Source: an uncultured Alphaproteobacteria bacterium
GTDB taxonomy: Bacteria > Pseudomonadota > Alphaproteobacteria > Puniceispirillales > Marisalimonadaceae
NCBI GenBank assembly: GCA_937142855.1
Contig: CAKZQZ010000089.1
Coordinates: forward strand, 1-34,370
Direction of reading: 5' to 3'
Length of the DNA: 34,370 nucleotides
Shown here: positions 24,074-32,343 of the stretch, one piece after another
Layout: each line of letters opens with the position of its first letter
Position numbering within the stretch: position 1 is the first letter of the stretch
The notes under the pieces: generated by a model
Database searches by the model: none
What the model saw: only the letters and a program-made list of their open reading frames with translations
Told to the model about the DNA's origin: nothing
Translations under genes and position numbers: made by a program

Positions 24074-25510
24074 TTAAGATATTTTTAATTTAGCAAATGT
24101 AGAAAGAGCTTTTGCTCTAGAAATTTTAATATCTACAATAGGTTTTGGATACGTTTCTCCGAGTTTAATATTAGATTCTTTTAGAACCTCGTTAGGAGCA
24201 TCCCATGGATTAAATAAAAATTTATTTGGAAGCATGCTAATTTCTGGAATATATCTTCTTGTATAATCTCCATTAGGGTCAAATCTCAAGCCTTGTGTTA
24301 TAGGATTAAAAATCCTAAAATATGGGGCAGCATCTGCACCACAGCCTGCAATCCACTGCCAACCAGCACTATTACTTGCTAAATCAGCATCTACCAGACA
24401 ATCCCAAAACCATTTTTCCCCCTCATGCCAATGTAACAAAAGGTTTTTTACTAAGAATGACCCAACTATCATTCTTAACCTATTATGCATATAGCCGGTT
24501 GACCAAAGTTCTCTCATTCCAGCATCTATTATTGGGTATCCTGTTAGTCCTGATTTCCATGCTTTCAGAAATAATGAATTATTGTCCCAAGAAAAGTTAT
24601 CGAATTTCTTCTGTAAATTTTTCCTTGGCAAATCTGGAAAATAAAAAAGAAGATAATAAGAAAACTCGCGCCATCCCATTTCTGACAAAAATGTATCAGT
24701 ATCTTCAAAATTATTTATCTCCAAATGTTGTAAGTTCGAAATTTTATGCCAAATTGTGTTAGGTGAAATCTCTCCCCAATGTAAATGGGGCGAAAGTCTA
24801 GATACATTTTTTTTATTTGGAAAATTCCGACCTTCTTTATATCCATTTAGTTCAAAACTAATAAATTCTTCTAATCTTTGTTCAGCTGCTTTTTCGCCAA
24901 CATTCCATTTTTTTATTATTTTATTTTTCCAATTATGAGTTGGCAATAAATTTAAACTTTCAATATCTAAGCTTTTAATTTTTTGAAATTCATAATATTG
25001 AATTTTTTGAGGAGCCTTTGTTGGAATTCGAGGTCCTACGGCATTTAAACATCCCCTTCTATAATAAGGAGTAAAAACACGATAAGGTGTTCCATCATTT
25101 TTTAAAACCTCCCAAGGTTCCCACAAAAGTGATCCATTAAAGCTATTTGTTTCAATCCCCTTCAAATTTAAGGTTTCTTTAATTTTTTTATCCCTTTGAA
25201 TAGACCATGGTTCATAAACTCTATTCCAAAATACTTTATTGATTTTCTCTGTTTCACAAATTTCTGAGATGATTTTAAGTGGGTCAGCATTAAAAAAATG
25301 AAGTTTGTTTTTAAATTGCTTATTTAATTTTTCTAATGAATGGTGCAACCAAATCCTGCTAGCGCTGCCTAATTTATGTTCACCTGAATTGATATCATCT
25401 AATATGTAAATAGGGACTATGGCACCGTTATTGACTGCTGCTTTTAGAGCAGGATTATCATGTAATCTAAGATCTTGTCTTATCCAGTAAATGCTTACGT
25501 TTTTATCCAA
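24074..25510 (-). CDS. phrB: Deoxyribodipyrimidine photolyase (class I CPD)
   Basis: A 478-residue photolyase/cryptochrome protein. The N-terminal antenna domain starts WIRQDLRLHDNPAL. The C-terminal FAD domain shows SEMGWREFSYYLL, GYPIIDAGMRELWSTGYMHNR, the DADLASNSAGWQWIAGCG block with the electron-transfer Trp, and FRIFNP...GDYTRRYIPE. It repairs UV-induced cyclobutane pyrimidine dimers using blue light, as expected for a sunlit-water organism. The start is TTG 25510-25508 preceded by AGAGAT. The membrane phosphoesterase gene follows with a one-base gap. Confidence 0.94.
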   Translation of the reverse strand: MDKNVSIYWIRQDLRLHDNPALKAAVNNGAIVPIYILDDINSGEHKLGSASRIWLHHSLEKLNKQFKNKLHFFNADPLKIISEICETEKINKVFWNRVYEPWSIQRDKKIKETLNLKGIETNSFNGSLLWEPWEVLKNDGTPYRVFTPYYRRGCLNAVGPRIPTKAPQKIQYYEFQKIKSLDIESLNLLPTHNWKNKIIKKWNVGEKAAEQRLEEFISFELNGYKEGRNFPNKKNVSRLSPHLHWGEISPNTIWHKISNLQHLEINNFEDTDTFLSEMGWREFSYYLLFYFPDLPRKNLQKKFDNFSWDNNSLFLKAWKSGLTGYPIIDAGMRELWSTGYMHNRLRMIVGSFLVKNLLLHWHEGEKWFWDCLVDADLASNSAGWQWIAGCGADAAPYFRIFNPITQGLRFDPNGDYTRRYIPEISMLPNKFLFNPWDAPNEVLKESNIKLGETYPKPIVDIKISRAKALSTFAKLKIS

Positions 25511-25643
25511 TTTTATCTCTTTTACTAAATTTATAAATTACCCAGTCTGAAAATTACTAAATTAAATATAATAAATACAATTTGAAAGTTTATGCTTGTT
25601 TGATGGTATCTTAAATCATAACTTGTTATTATGGAAATTGTAA

Positions 25644-26816
25644 ATGTCATATAAAAAACCCTATGAAGGTTTAAAAGTTATAGATTTTTCTCAGGGCGTT
25701 GCTGGTCCATATTGTGGGATGCTATTAGCTCAACAGGGTGCAGAGGTTATTAAAGTTGAACCAATGGATGGAGATTGGGCTAGAAACTTAGGCCAAGAAT
25801 ATGGAGAACATTCAGCATTTTCTGTTGCAGCAAATCTAGGAAAAAAAAGTATTGTTATTGACTTAAAAAATCAAAAAAGCTTACAAATCATAGATAAAAT
25901 AATTAAGGATGTTGATGTTTTCATAGAAGGCTTTAGGCCTGGGGTGATTGACAAATTAGGCTTAGGATATGAGAGACTAAAAAAAAATAACCCAAAATTA
26001 ATTTATTTATCAATTTCTGGTTTTGGTCAGAAAGGTCCTATGAGCAAAAAACCTGCAATGGATCCTGTTATCCAAGCTTTTACAGGTTTCATGTCTGAAA
26101 ATAAAGGTCCTGATGATATCCCCCACAGAACACCAGTAATAATGTTTGATATGGCCACAGCCTTGTACGCTATGCAAATTATTTCTGCAACCATATTTGC
26201 TAGAATAAGTGAAAAATTTGGAAAAAAAATAGAAATAAGTTTAATGGAGTCAGCTGCAGCCTTTCAATCTATTAGATTAATGAGTGGCTATATGGAAGGA
26301 CCATATAAGCATGCATCTTCACCTTCAGGAACTTTCAAGACCAAAGATGGTTGGATACAATTAATAGTTGTTAAAAACCATGAGTTTAATAAGTTTTGTG
26401 ATGCAGTAGGTTGGAACAAGTTTAAGGATGATCCACGTTTTTCTTCTAATACAAAAAGGAGAGAGCATGAAAATTTTTTAACTAAAGAAGTGCAGAAACT
26501 ATTTGTTAACAAACCAACGGATTATTGGAAAAATTTACTTGACCAATACCAAGTCCAAAACGAAAAAGTACAATCATATAAAGAGCTTGTCGAAAGCAAT
26601 CAAAGTAAAGAACTTAATTTGATATCTTGGTTAGATCAACCAACGACTGGAAAATTATGGCCAATACCAAACATACCAGGACTTTCTAAATTAATTGAGA
26701 ACGATAGCAACAGCTCAGCTCCAAGTTTGGGACAACACACCAAAGAAATATTACTCAGTCAAGGTTACACTAACGAAGAAATATTAAATTTAAAGATACA
26801 AAAAATTATAGCTTAA
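25644..26816 (+). CDS. CoA-transferase family III (CaiB/BaiF)
   Basis: A 390-residue family III CoA-transferase. The N-terminal GLKVIDFSQGVAGPYCGMLLAQQGAEVIKVEP is diagnostic, and the nucleophilic Asp is D169 (IMFDMATALYA), the same number as in formyl-CoA:oxalate CoA-transferase. It moves CoA between carboxylic acids without a ping-pong intermediate release. Donor and acceptor cannot be inferred: there is no carnitine, oxalate or bile-acid gene nearby. It opens the plus-strand catabolic-looking stretch but converges on a tiny minus-strand ORF. Confidence 0.92.
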   Translation: MSYKKPYEGLKVIDFSQGVAGPYCGMLLAQQGAEVIKVEPMDGDWARNLGQEYGEHSAFSVAANLGKKSIVIDLKNQKSLQIIDKIIKDVDVFIEGFRPGVIDKLGLGYERLKKNNPKLIYLSISGFGQKGPMSKKPAMDPVIQAFTGFMSENKGPDDIPHRTPVIMFDMATALYAMQIISATIFARISEKFGKKIEISLMESAAAFQSIRLMSGYMEGPYKHASSPSGTFKTKDGWIQLIVVKNHEFNKFCDAVGWNKFKDDPRFSSNTKRREHENFLTKEVQKLFVNKPTDYWKNLLDQYQVQNEKVQSYKELVESNQSKELNLISWLDQPTTGKLWPIPNIPGLSKLIENDSNSSAPSLGQHTKEILLSQGYTNEEILNLKIQKIIA

Positions 26817-26817
26817 T

Positions 26818-26922
26818 CTATAAAATCCCAGTAATTGTAAAAAGTAAAGGAATGAATATTAATATAGCTAATATTACTTCCCCTTTTAAATTTTCTGTAA
26901 ATGTATACTGATCTTTACTCAT
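26818..26922 (-). CDS. Tiny membrane protein ORF, 34 aa
   Basis: ATG 26922 preceded by a near-perfect AGGAGGAA Shine-Dalgarno 5-6 bases upstream, ending at TAG 26820-26818. The peptide has a short polar N-terminus (MSKDQYTFTENLKGE) and one hydrophobic helix (VILAILIFIPLLFTITGIL) up to the last residue. This is a tail-anchored, single-pass pattern. Its stop is one base from the CoA-transferase stop. The very strong ribosome-binding site in an AT-rich region is the main evidence. The family is not recognised; small subunits of respiratory or transport complexes often look like this. Confidence 0.6.
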   Translation of the reverse strand: MSKDQYTFTENLKGEVILAILIFIPLLFTITGIL

Positions 26923-27017
26923 ATTTATTCCTCCTAAATAAACCATATTAATTTTTAAATAGAATTCAAGTATTTTTAATCCTATAAATAAGAATATTTG
27001 GAATAAAGGAAATTATT

Positions 27018-27140
27018 TTGACTTTTATTTTTGGAATAATATTAGCTGCACTAGTATTTTTTTTCTTTGACTACATTCAGGCTTTTCTTGTTTCTACAGG
27101 CCTCAGAGATCAGTTGGTAATATGGTTGCAGTCTTGGTAA
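27018..27140 (+). CDS. Tiny membrane protein ORF, 40 aa
   Basis: TTG 27018 preceded by AAAGGAAA (27005-27012), ending at TAA 27138-27140. The product begins MTFIFGIILAALVFFFFDY and continues IQAFLVSTGLRDQLVIWLQSW: one transmembrane helix, then a short amphipathic segment rich in aromatic and hydrophobic residues. It is divergent from the 34-aa ORF with 95 bases between, and lies 92 bases before the GMC oxidoreductase. Start-signal quality and composition support translation, but the TTG start and size leave uncertainty. No family recognised. Confidence 0.5.
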   Translation: MTFIFGIILAALVFFFFDYIQAFLVSTGLRDQLVIWLQSW

Positions 27141-27177
27141 TAATTATAAGTGATTTTTAGAGATACGTTTTTTATAT

Positions 27178-27206
27178 TTGAATTAAAAAGACGATAAACA
27201 TATTAT
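27178..27206 (+). promoter_or_regulatory. Candidate promoter of the GMC oxidoreductase gene
   Basis: TTGAAT (27178-27183) and TATTAT (27201-27206) are separated by exactly 17 bases. Transcription would begin near 27213, leaving a 20-base leader with GGAA before ATG 27233. The match is 4 of 6 plus 5 of 6 to the sigma-70 consensus, which can arise by chance in such AT-rich DNA. Confidence 0.35.
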
Positions 27207-27232
27207 AAAATTTTAAATTATCGGAAATTGAA

Positions 27233-28873
27233 ATGAGTAATAATTTTGACTACATAATAGTAGGGGCAGGTTCTTCTGGCTGTGTTTTGGCTAATAGACT
27301 TAGTGCTAATCCTAAAAATTCTGTTTGCTTGCTTGAAGCTGGACCTCCAGACTGGAACCCTTTCATTCATATACCGGCTGGTTTTATCAAAACATTAACT
27401 AACCCAAGTGTTAACTGGCTTTTTAAATCTGAGCCTAGTTGGGGTACAGCAGGGAGAGTTATTGATATTCCAAGAGGTAAAACACTTGGTGGATCAAGCT
27501 CTATTAATGGAATGGTTTTTAATAGAGGGCAAAATTTGGATTTTGATGTTTGGGCACAAAAAGGAAATAAAGGTTGGAGCTACTCTGATTTATTACCATA
27601 TTTTAAGAGATATGAAAATCGTATTGGAGAATATGATGAAAAATATAGGGGTGGCCTTGGAGAGTTGCCAATAACCGATTTAGAGTATCGTGACCCTCTT
27701 TGTGAAGCCTTTATAAAAGGTGCAATAGAAGAAGGAATACCTCTTAATAAGGATTATAATGGAGAAACCCAAGAAGGTGTTTCGTACGTGCAAAGAACAA
27801 CAAAAGGAAGATTCAGGGTAAGTGCAGCCAGAGCTTTTTTAAATCCAGTAAAAAATAGAAAAAATTTAAAAATCATTACTAACGCATTTGTTACAAAAGT
27901 TATAGTTGATAATAAAACTGCTACAGGAATAGAGTATTTTAAGGGTGGGAGATCTGGAAAAAAAATTACTTTAATTGCTAATAAAGAGGTTATTCTATCT
28001 TCAGGCGTTATTAAATCTCCTCATATTCTTCATCTTTCAGGAATTGGACCAGCTAAACATTTAAATGATTTAGGGATAAAAGTAGTGCATGATTTAAAGG
28101 GTGTTGGAATGAATCTAAGAGATCATTTTGCTCCTCGAATGACAGCAAGAGTTAAAAATATTCAAACTATAAATGAAAGAGCAAGGGGACTTAGATTATT
28201 AAAAGAAATTGGGAAATATTTCCTAGGCAAACAATCAATTGTCAACTTAAGCCCAACTTTAGTTTATTGTTTTTGGCATTCAGATGAAGCTGTAAGAAAT
28301 CATGATTTACAAATGACATTTACCCCAGCTTCCTACAAAGAGGGTGTACAATCTACACTTGACACTGAACCAGGATTTACAGTAGCAGCGTGGCAACAAA
28401 GACCTGAGTCACTTGGATGGGTAAAAATTAAAAGTGATGATCCTTTTGTCGCCCCAGAAATTCAACCCAACTACCTTGATGCTGAAGAAGATAAAAAGGT
28501 GGTTGTTGCTGGTTTGAAATTATCAAGAAGGTTAATGCATTCAAAAGCTTTATCAAAATATTTTGATTATGAAGTTTATCCTGGTTTAGACTATCAATCT
28601 GATGATGAACTTTTACAAATAGCCAGAGAAAGGGGTACTACTACATATCATCAAATGGGGACATGCAGAATGGGTCCTAAGAGTGACCCTACAGCAGTAG
28701 TTGATAATAATTTAAAAGTTTATGGTATCCAGAATTTAAGAGTTATTGACGCTTCAATCATGCCAACTATGTTATCAGCTAATTTACATTCAGGTGCAAC
28801 TTTGATAGGTGAAAAGGGCTCATCTCTTGTTTTAGGAGAGGAACCTATGGAAAAAGCAAATTTAAATTATTAA
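27233..28873 (+). CDS. GMC-family FAD oxidoreductase (alcohol dehydrogenase type)
   Basis: A 546-residue glucose-methanol-choline oxidoreductase. The FAD Rossmann motif is VGAGSSGCVLANRLS near the N-terminus, followed by LEAG and the GMC signature region GKTLGGSSSINGM. The active-site His is H473 (TYHQMGTCRMG). The second active-site position, aligned by eye with the Asn of choline dehydrogenases, is H519 (ANLHSGATLIGEKGS), making a His-His pair like aryl-alcohol oxidase. An alcohol other than choline is therefore a better guess, although such genes are often labelled betA. It is followed 34 bases later by the YghU-type GST, probably co-transcribed. Confidence 0.9.
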   Translation: MSNNFDYIIVGAGSSGCVLANRLSANPKNSVCLLEAGPPDWNPFIHIPAGFIKTLTNPSVNWLFKSEPSWGTAGRVIDIPRGKTLGGSSSINGMVFNRGQNLDFDVWAQKGNKGWSYSDLLPYFKRYENRIGEYDEKYRGGLGELPITDLEYRDPLCEAFIKGAIEEGIPLNKDYNGETQEGVSYVQRTTKGRFRVSAARAFLNPVKNRKNLKIITNAFVTKVIVDNKTATGIEYFKGGRSGKKITLIANKEVILSSGVIKSPHILHLSGIGPAKHLNDLGIKVVHDLKGVGMNLRDHFAPRMTARVKNIQTINERARGLRLLKEIGKYFLGKQSIVNLSPTLVYCFWHSDEAVRNHDLQMTFTPASYKEGVQSTLDTEPGFTVAAWQQRPESLGWVKIKSDDPFVAPEIQPNYLDAEEDKKVVVAGLKLSRRLMHSKALSKYFDYEVYPGLDYQSDDELLQIARERGTTTYHQMGTCRMGPKSDPTAVVDNNLKVYGIQNLRVIDASIMPTMLSANLHSGATLIGEKGSSLVLGEEPMEKANLNY

Positions 28874-28907
28874 TTAAGTAAAACAAGAAACAAATGAGGT
28901 ACATAAA

Positions 28908-29777
28908 TTGTCAGAACTAGGAGATTATAATCCCCCCAATAAATGGGTGTGGGATAAAGAAAATGGTGGGAAGTTTGCTAACATTAATAGACCTATTTCA
29001 GGCTCTACCCATCAAAAAGAATTACCGTTAGGTAAACATCCTTTCCAATTATATTCTCAAGGTACTCCGAATGGAATAAAAATAACTATTATGCTTGAGG
29101 AATTATTAGAGTTGGGCATAAAAGACGCTGAGTATGACGCATGGTTAATTAGAATTGGGAAAGGAGAACAGTTTAGTTCAGGATTTGTAGAAATAAATCC
29201 AAATTCCAAAATTCCAAGTCTGATAGATAATTCTGGAAACAAATCAATTAAAGTATTTGAATCAGGTTCTATTTTAATTTATTTAGCTGATAAATTTCAA
29301 AATTTTATCCCAAAATCTTTTGATGATAGAACAGAATGCCTTAATTGGCTGTTTTGGCAAATGGCTAGTGCCCCATATCTTGGTGGTGGATTTGGTCATT
29401 TTTATGCATATGCCCCCAAAAAATTTGAATATCCAATTGACCGTTTTTCTATGGAAGTTAAAAGACAACTAGATGTTTTGGATAAACTTCTATCAGATAA
29501 AACTTACATTTGTAACGAAGAGTATACAATTGCCGACATTGCAATCTGGTCATGGTATGGAGCTTTGGTTTTAGGGAGATTATATGGAGCAGAAGAGTTT
29601 TTAGATGTTAAATCATATAAAAACGTCGTTAAGTGGGCAAATTTAATTAATGAAAGACCTGCTGTTAAACGAGGAAGAATAGTCAATAAAATATCAGGAA
29701 ATTTAGATGAGCAACTCCATGAAAGGCATGATTCTAGCGATTTTAATGAAAAAACAGAAGATAAATTAGTGAAATAA
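28908..29777 (+). CDS. yghU: Glutathione S-transferase family protein, YghU type
   Basis: A 289-residue Nu-class GST closely resembling E. coli YghU along its whole length: W-x-W-D near the N-terminus, FANINRPISGSTHQKELP, GTPNGIKITIMLEELLELG, WLIRIGKGEQFSSGFVEINPNSKIP, FESGSILIYLA, NWLFWQMASAPYLGGGFGHFY, ERPAVKRGRIVN and the LHERHDSSDF tail. YghU binds two glutathiones and shows disulfide reductase and peroxidase activity. The start is TTG 28908 with GAGGT 7 bases upstream. It converges on the SDR gene with 3 bases between stops. Confidence 0.93.
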   Translation: MSELGDYNPPNKWVWDKENGGKFANINRPISGSTHQKELPLGKHPFQLYSQGTPNGIKITIMLEELLELGIKDAEYDAWLIRIGKGEQFSSGFVEINPNSKIPSLIDNSGNKSIKVFESGSILIYLADKFQNFIPKSFDDRTECLNWLFWQMASAPYLGGGFGHFYAYAPKKFEYPIDRFSMEVKRQLDVLDKLLSDKTYICNEEYTIADIAIWSWYGALVLGRLYGAEEFLDVKSYKNVVKWANLINERPAVKRGRIVNKISGNLDEQLHERHDSSDFNEKTEDKLVK

Positions 29778-29780
29778 TTT

Positions 29781-30539
29781 TTATAATTTTTCTATTCCTA
29801 GTCCAGCTATATATCTTCTATGCCATGTAGGACTAATTGTTATCTGATTAATACATACATGTTTTGGCATTTGAGACAGAAAAGCTATTGTTTCACCTAG
29901 ATCATCAGGCTGAAGCATTTTATTTTTTTGATCCAAAGTAAGTTTTTTAGGTCTTTTTTCTAAAATTGGCGTTGCAACCTCTCCAGGGCATAATGCGCAT
30001 GCTCTAATACCAACATTACAATATTTCATGTTAATTGTTTCAGTCATTGCATTTAGTGCATGTTTTGAAGATGTATATGAAACACCTGACAATAGACTTA
30101 CATGGTTTCCTGACCATGATGATACGTTTATAATTAGTCCATCCATTTTTTTTTTCATAATGGGTATAACTGACCTGCAGCAATAAAATAAACCGTTAAT
30201 ATTAGTTTGAATCACTTCATCCCAATCATTTTCATCAATTATGTCCCAGTCTCTATTCTCAATATTCATACCCGCACAATTTACTAAAATATCTATACTT
30301 TTAAATTCTCTTTCTATTTCTAGAGTAACTTCTTTAACCGATGATTTTTTTGTTATATCACATATTTTTATAAAGTTTTCATTGGTACATTTTAATGAAG
30401 TTTCTTTTAAGTTTTTGAGATTTCTTCCAGAAAGAATAACTTTCATTCCCATTTCTGAAAGCTTTATTGCTGCATTTTGACCAATGCCAGAACCTGCGCC
30501 TGTTACCCAAGCTATTTTGTTTTTTAAATTTCTTTTCAT
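29781..30539 (-). CDS. SDR family oxidoreductase
   Basis: A 252-residue classical SDR: TGAGSGIG (13-20), NCAG (87-90, NNAG variant), S140/S141, Y155 and K159 (SYTSSKHAL), PGEV at the catalytic-loop end. The C-terminus (QITISPTWHRRYIAG) departs from the usual VDGG ending and resembles SDRs of the NADP(+)-dependent serine/3-hydroxy acid (YdfG-like) type. AAAGG sits before ATG 30539. It is the second of a minus-strand TauD, SDR, SDR series with gaps of 18 and 39 bases. Confidence 0.87.
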   Translation of the reverse strand: MKRNLKNKIAWVTGAGSGIGQNAAIKLSEMGMKVILSGRNLKNLKETSLKCTNENFIKICDITKKSSVKEVTLEIEREFKSIDILVNCAGMNIENRDWDIIDENDWDEVIQTNINGLFYCCRSVIPIMKKKMDGLIINVSSWSGNHVSLLSGVSYTSSKHALNAMTETINMKYCNVGIRACALCPGEVATPILEKRPKKLTLDQKNKMLQPDDLGETIAFLSQMPKHVCINQITISPTWHRRYIAGLGIEKL

Positions 30540-30578
30540 AAAAAACCTTTTCTATTTTGAGTGTTAAATAATAAAAAA

Positions 30579-31382
30579 CTATTGAGCAGTAAGACCGCCA
30601 TCTACAACCAAACTTGATCCAGTCATAAAACTTGAGTTGTCAGAAGACAAAAATAATATTGTGTTTGCTACTTCTTGAGATGTACCTAGACGACCTAATG
30701 GAGTTTGCGTAATTCCTGTTAAGTGAGATTCTTTTAAAGACATATTAGGGTTTTGGTTTATTCTTGCTTCTGCAACTTGTTTTCCCATATCTGTTTCAAT
30801 TATTCCTGGGTGAACTTGATTAATTCTAATAGGATATTTTTTCTTACCAAAATATATTGCCATTGACTTAGTAAATGTCGTTATTCCTCCCTTTGTCATA
30901 GAATATAATGGATCTAATTGTGAGCCAACTAAACCTGCAACAGAACTTAAGTTGACTATGGAACTTCCAAATTCAGATTTTTCACCAGCTTTTTTTAAAA
31001 AGGGCATTAGATGTTTAGTTCCTAAAAAGACCCCGGTCAAATTAATGGATATCAATTTTTGGTATTCTGAAATTGTAACATCTGTTATTTCTTTACCCAA
31101 CCATACTCCGGCGTTATTGATTAAAATATCAACGGTTTTATTATTCTTCTCAAGAGAATTAGAAAAGTTAATCCACTCGTCCTCTTTAGCTACATTTATC
31201 TCAACAAAGCTCGCTTCATTACCATGGCAAGAAACCTCCTTTATTGTTTTTAAACCTTCTTTTTTGTTTGTGTCTAAGATAAAAATATTAGCTCCAGCCT
31301 GAGCTAAAGCTAAACAAACACTTTTACCAATTCCTTTTGAACCTCCGGTGACAATTGCATTTTTTCCGCTTAAAATTCTCAA
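30579..31382 (-). CDS. SDR family oxidoreductase
   Basis: A 267-residue classical SDR: TGGSKGIG (12-19), D37 at the end of strand 2 (suggesting NAD), NNAG (89-92), S146/S147, Y160 and K164 (YSMTKGG), PG after strand 6 and the terminal TGSSLVVDGG. It starts at TTG 31382 with AAAGGAAA 9 bases upstream. Resembles cyclopentanol dehydrogenase/3-oxoacyl-reductase-like SDRs, but the substrate is open. It lies 18 bases after the TauD-type gene and 39 before another SDR, likely one operon. Confidence 0.87.
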   Translation of the reverse strand: MRILSGKNAIVTGGSKGIGKSVCLALAQAGANIFILDTNKKEGLKTIKEVSCHGNEASFVEINVAKEDEWINFSNSLEKNNKTVDILINNAGVWLGKEITDVTISEYQKLISINLTGVFLGTKHLMPFLKKAGEKSEFGSSIVNLSSVAGLVGSQLDPLYSMTKGGITTFTKSMAIYFGKKKYPIRINQVHPGIIETDMGKQVAEARINQNPNMSLKESHLTGITQTPLGRLGTSQEVANTILFLSSDNSSFMTGSSLVVDGGLTAQ

Positions 31383-31400
31383 ATTTAATTTCCTTTATAT

Positions 31401-32222
31401 TTAGCTTTGTATCATAATTCTATATAAATAACGTTCTTCTTGCATATCATAATCACCATTTGCTTTATGCATCAAAATTCTGTTATCCCAAATAACAAAG
31501 TCACCATCTTTCCATATATGTCTGTATTCATTCTTAGGTTTAGATACGTAATGCATTAACTCATCAAGTAACGTTATAGTTTCTTTGGTAGAAAGTCCGA
31601 TTATTTTTTCTATTCGAATGGGGTTTATATAAAGGCAAATTTTTTTATTTTCTGGATGAACTTTTATAAGTGGATGAATTACTTCAGTTTGATTTTTTAT
31701 TTCTTTAGTTAAGGACATTAACTTTCTTTTGCTTAGTGAACTTTGATACACATGAAGTGCCTCTAAACTTTTGATCTTATTTTTTAAATTTAAAGGTAAT
31801 TCATTATAAACTAAATGCATATTAACAAATTGGGTATCCCCACCAATAGATGGCAGTAATTTAGCATGAAGAATTGTTGCCTTCGGTGGCCTTAAGTCAT
31901 TACTATGATCTGTATGGTAGCCTTCACCTGGAATGTAAGGTTTACCATCTTCAAACTTATCCTTATTAGAAATATAATGGACTAAATTGTTTTCTTTCAG
32001 AGCAAATTTTTTGTTATGCTGATTAAATATTTTTCCAAAAATTTTGGCACTATTGTAAAATTCATTTGGGTTTAAATTTTGGTTTCTAATGACCAAAACT
32101 GAATATTTAGAAAAAGTTTGATTAAGTTCTCTTATAATTGTCTTGTCGGGAATAGATTTAAGATCAATATCTAAAATTTCTGCGCCAGTATGCTCTGATA
32201 ATGGTTTTAAAGTAAAATGCAT
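31401..32222 (-). CDS. TauD/TfdA-family Fe(II)/2-oxoglutarate dioxygenase
   Basis: A 273-residue dioxygenase. Iron ligands are H103-x-D105 (GYHTDHSND) and distal H252 (ILMHKANGD), with R264 (EERYLYRIM) placed to bind 2-oxoglutarate. The N-terminal GAEILDIDL and the GGDTQFVNM block are typical of TauD, TfdA and related enzymes. Substrates in the family include taurine, alkyl sulfates, phenoxyacetates and amino acid derivatives. No taurine transporter is nearby. It is the first gene of the minus-strand operon with two SDRs, and is divergent from the cupin gene. Confidence 0.88.
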   Translation of the reverse strand: MHFTLKPLSEHTGAEILDIDLKSIPDKTIIRELNQTFSKYSVLVIRNQNLNPNEFYNSAKIFGKIFNQHNKKFALKENNLVHYISNKDKFEDGKPYIPGEGYHTDHSNDLRPPKATILHAKLLPSIGGDTQFVNMHLVYNELPLNLKNKIKSLEALHVYQSSLSKRKLMSLTKEIKNQTEVIHPLIKVHPENKKICLYINPIRIEKIIGLSTKETITLLDELMHYVSKPKNEYRHIWKDGDFVIWDNRILMHKANGDYDMQEERYLYRIMIQS

Positions 32223-32343
32223 AATTTAATAAAAAAGCTCCAATGTAAAATGATATTATTATAATCTTAAAGTAGCAATTAAATTTACAACATACATATT
32301 TTTAATTAGCATAATCATTATTATTTAATTTAGAGGTTTTATA

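Noticed and set aside
24322-24762. Plus-strand open frame of 146 codons
   Set aside because: Antisense shadow inside the photolyase gene, whose protein is unambiguous.
30952-31302. Plus-strand open frame of 116 codons
   Set aside because: Antisense to a clear SDR gene, with no start signal and non-protein-like composition.
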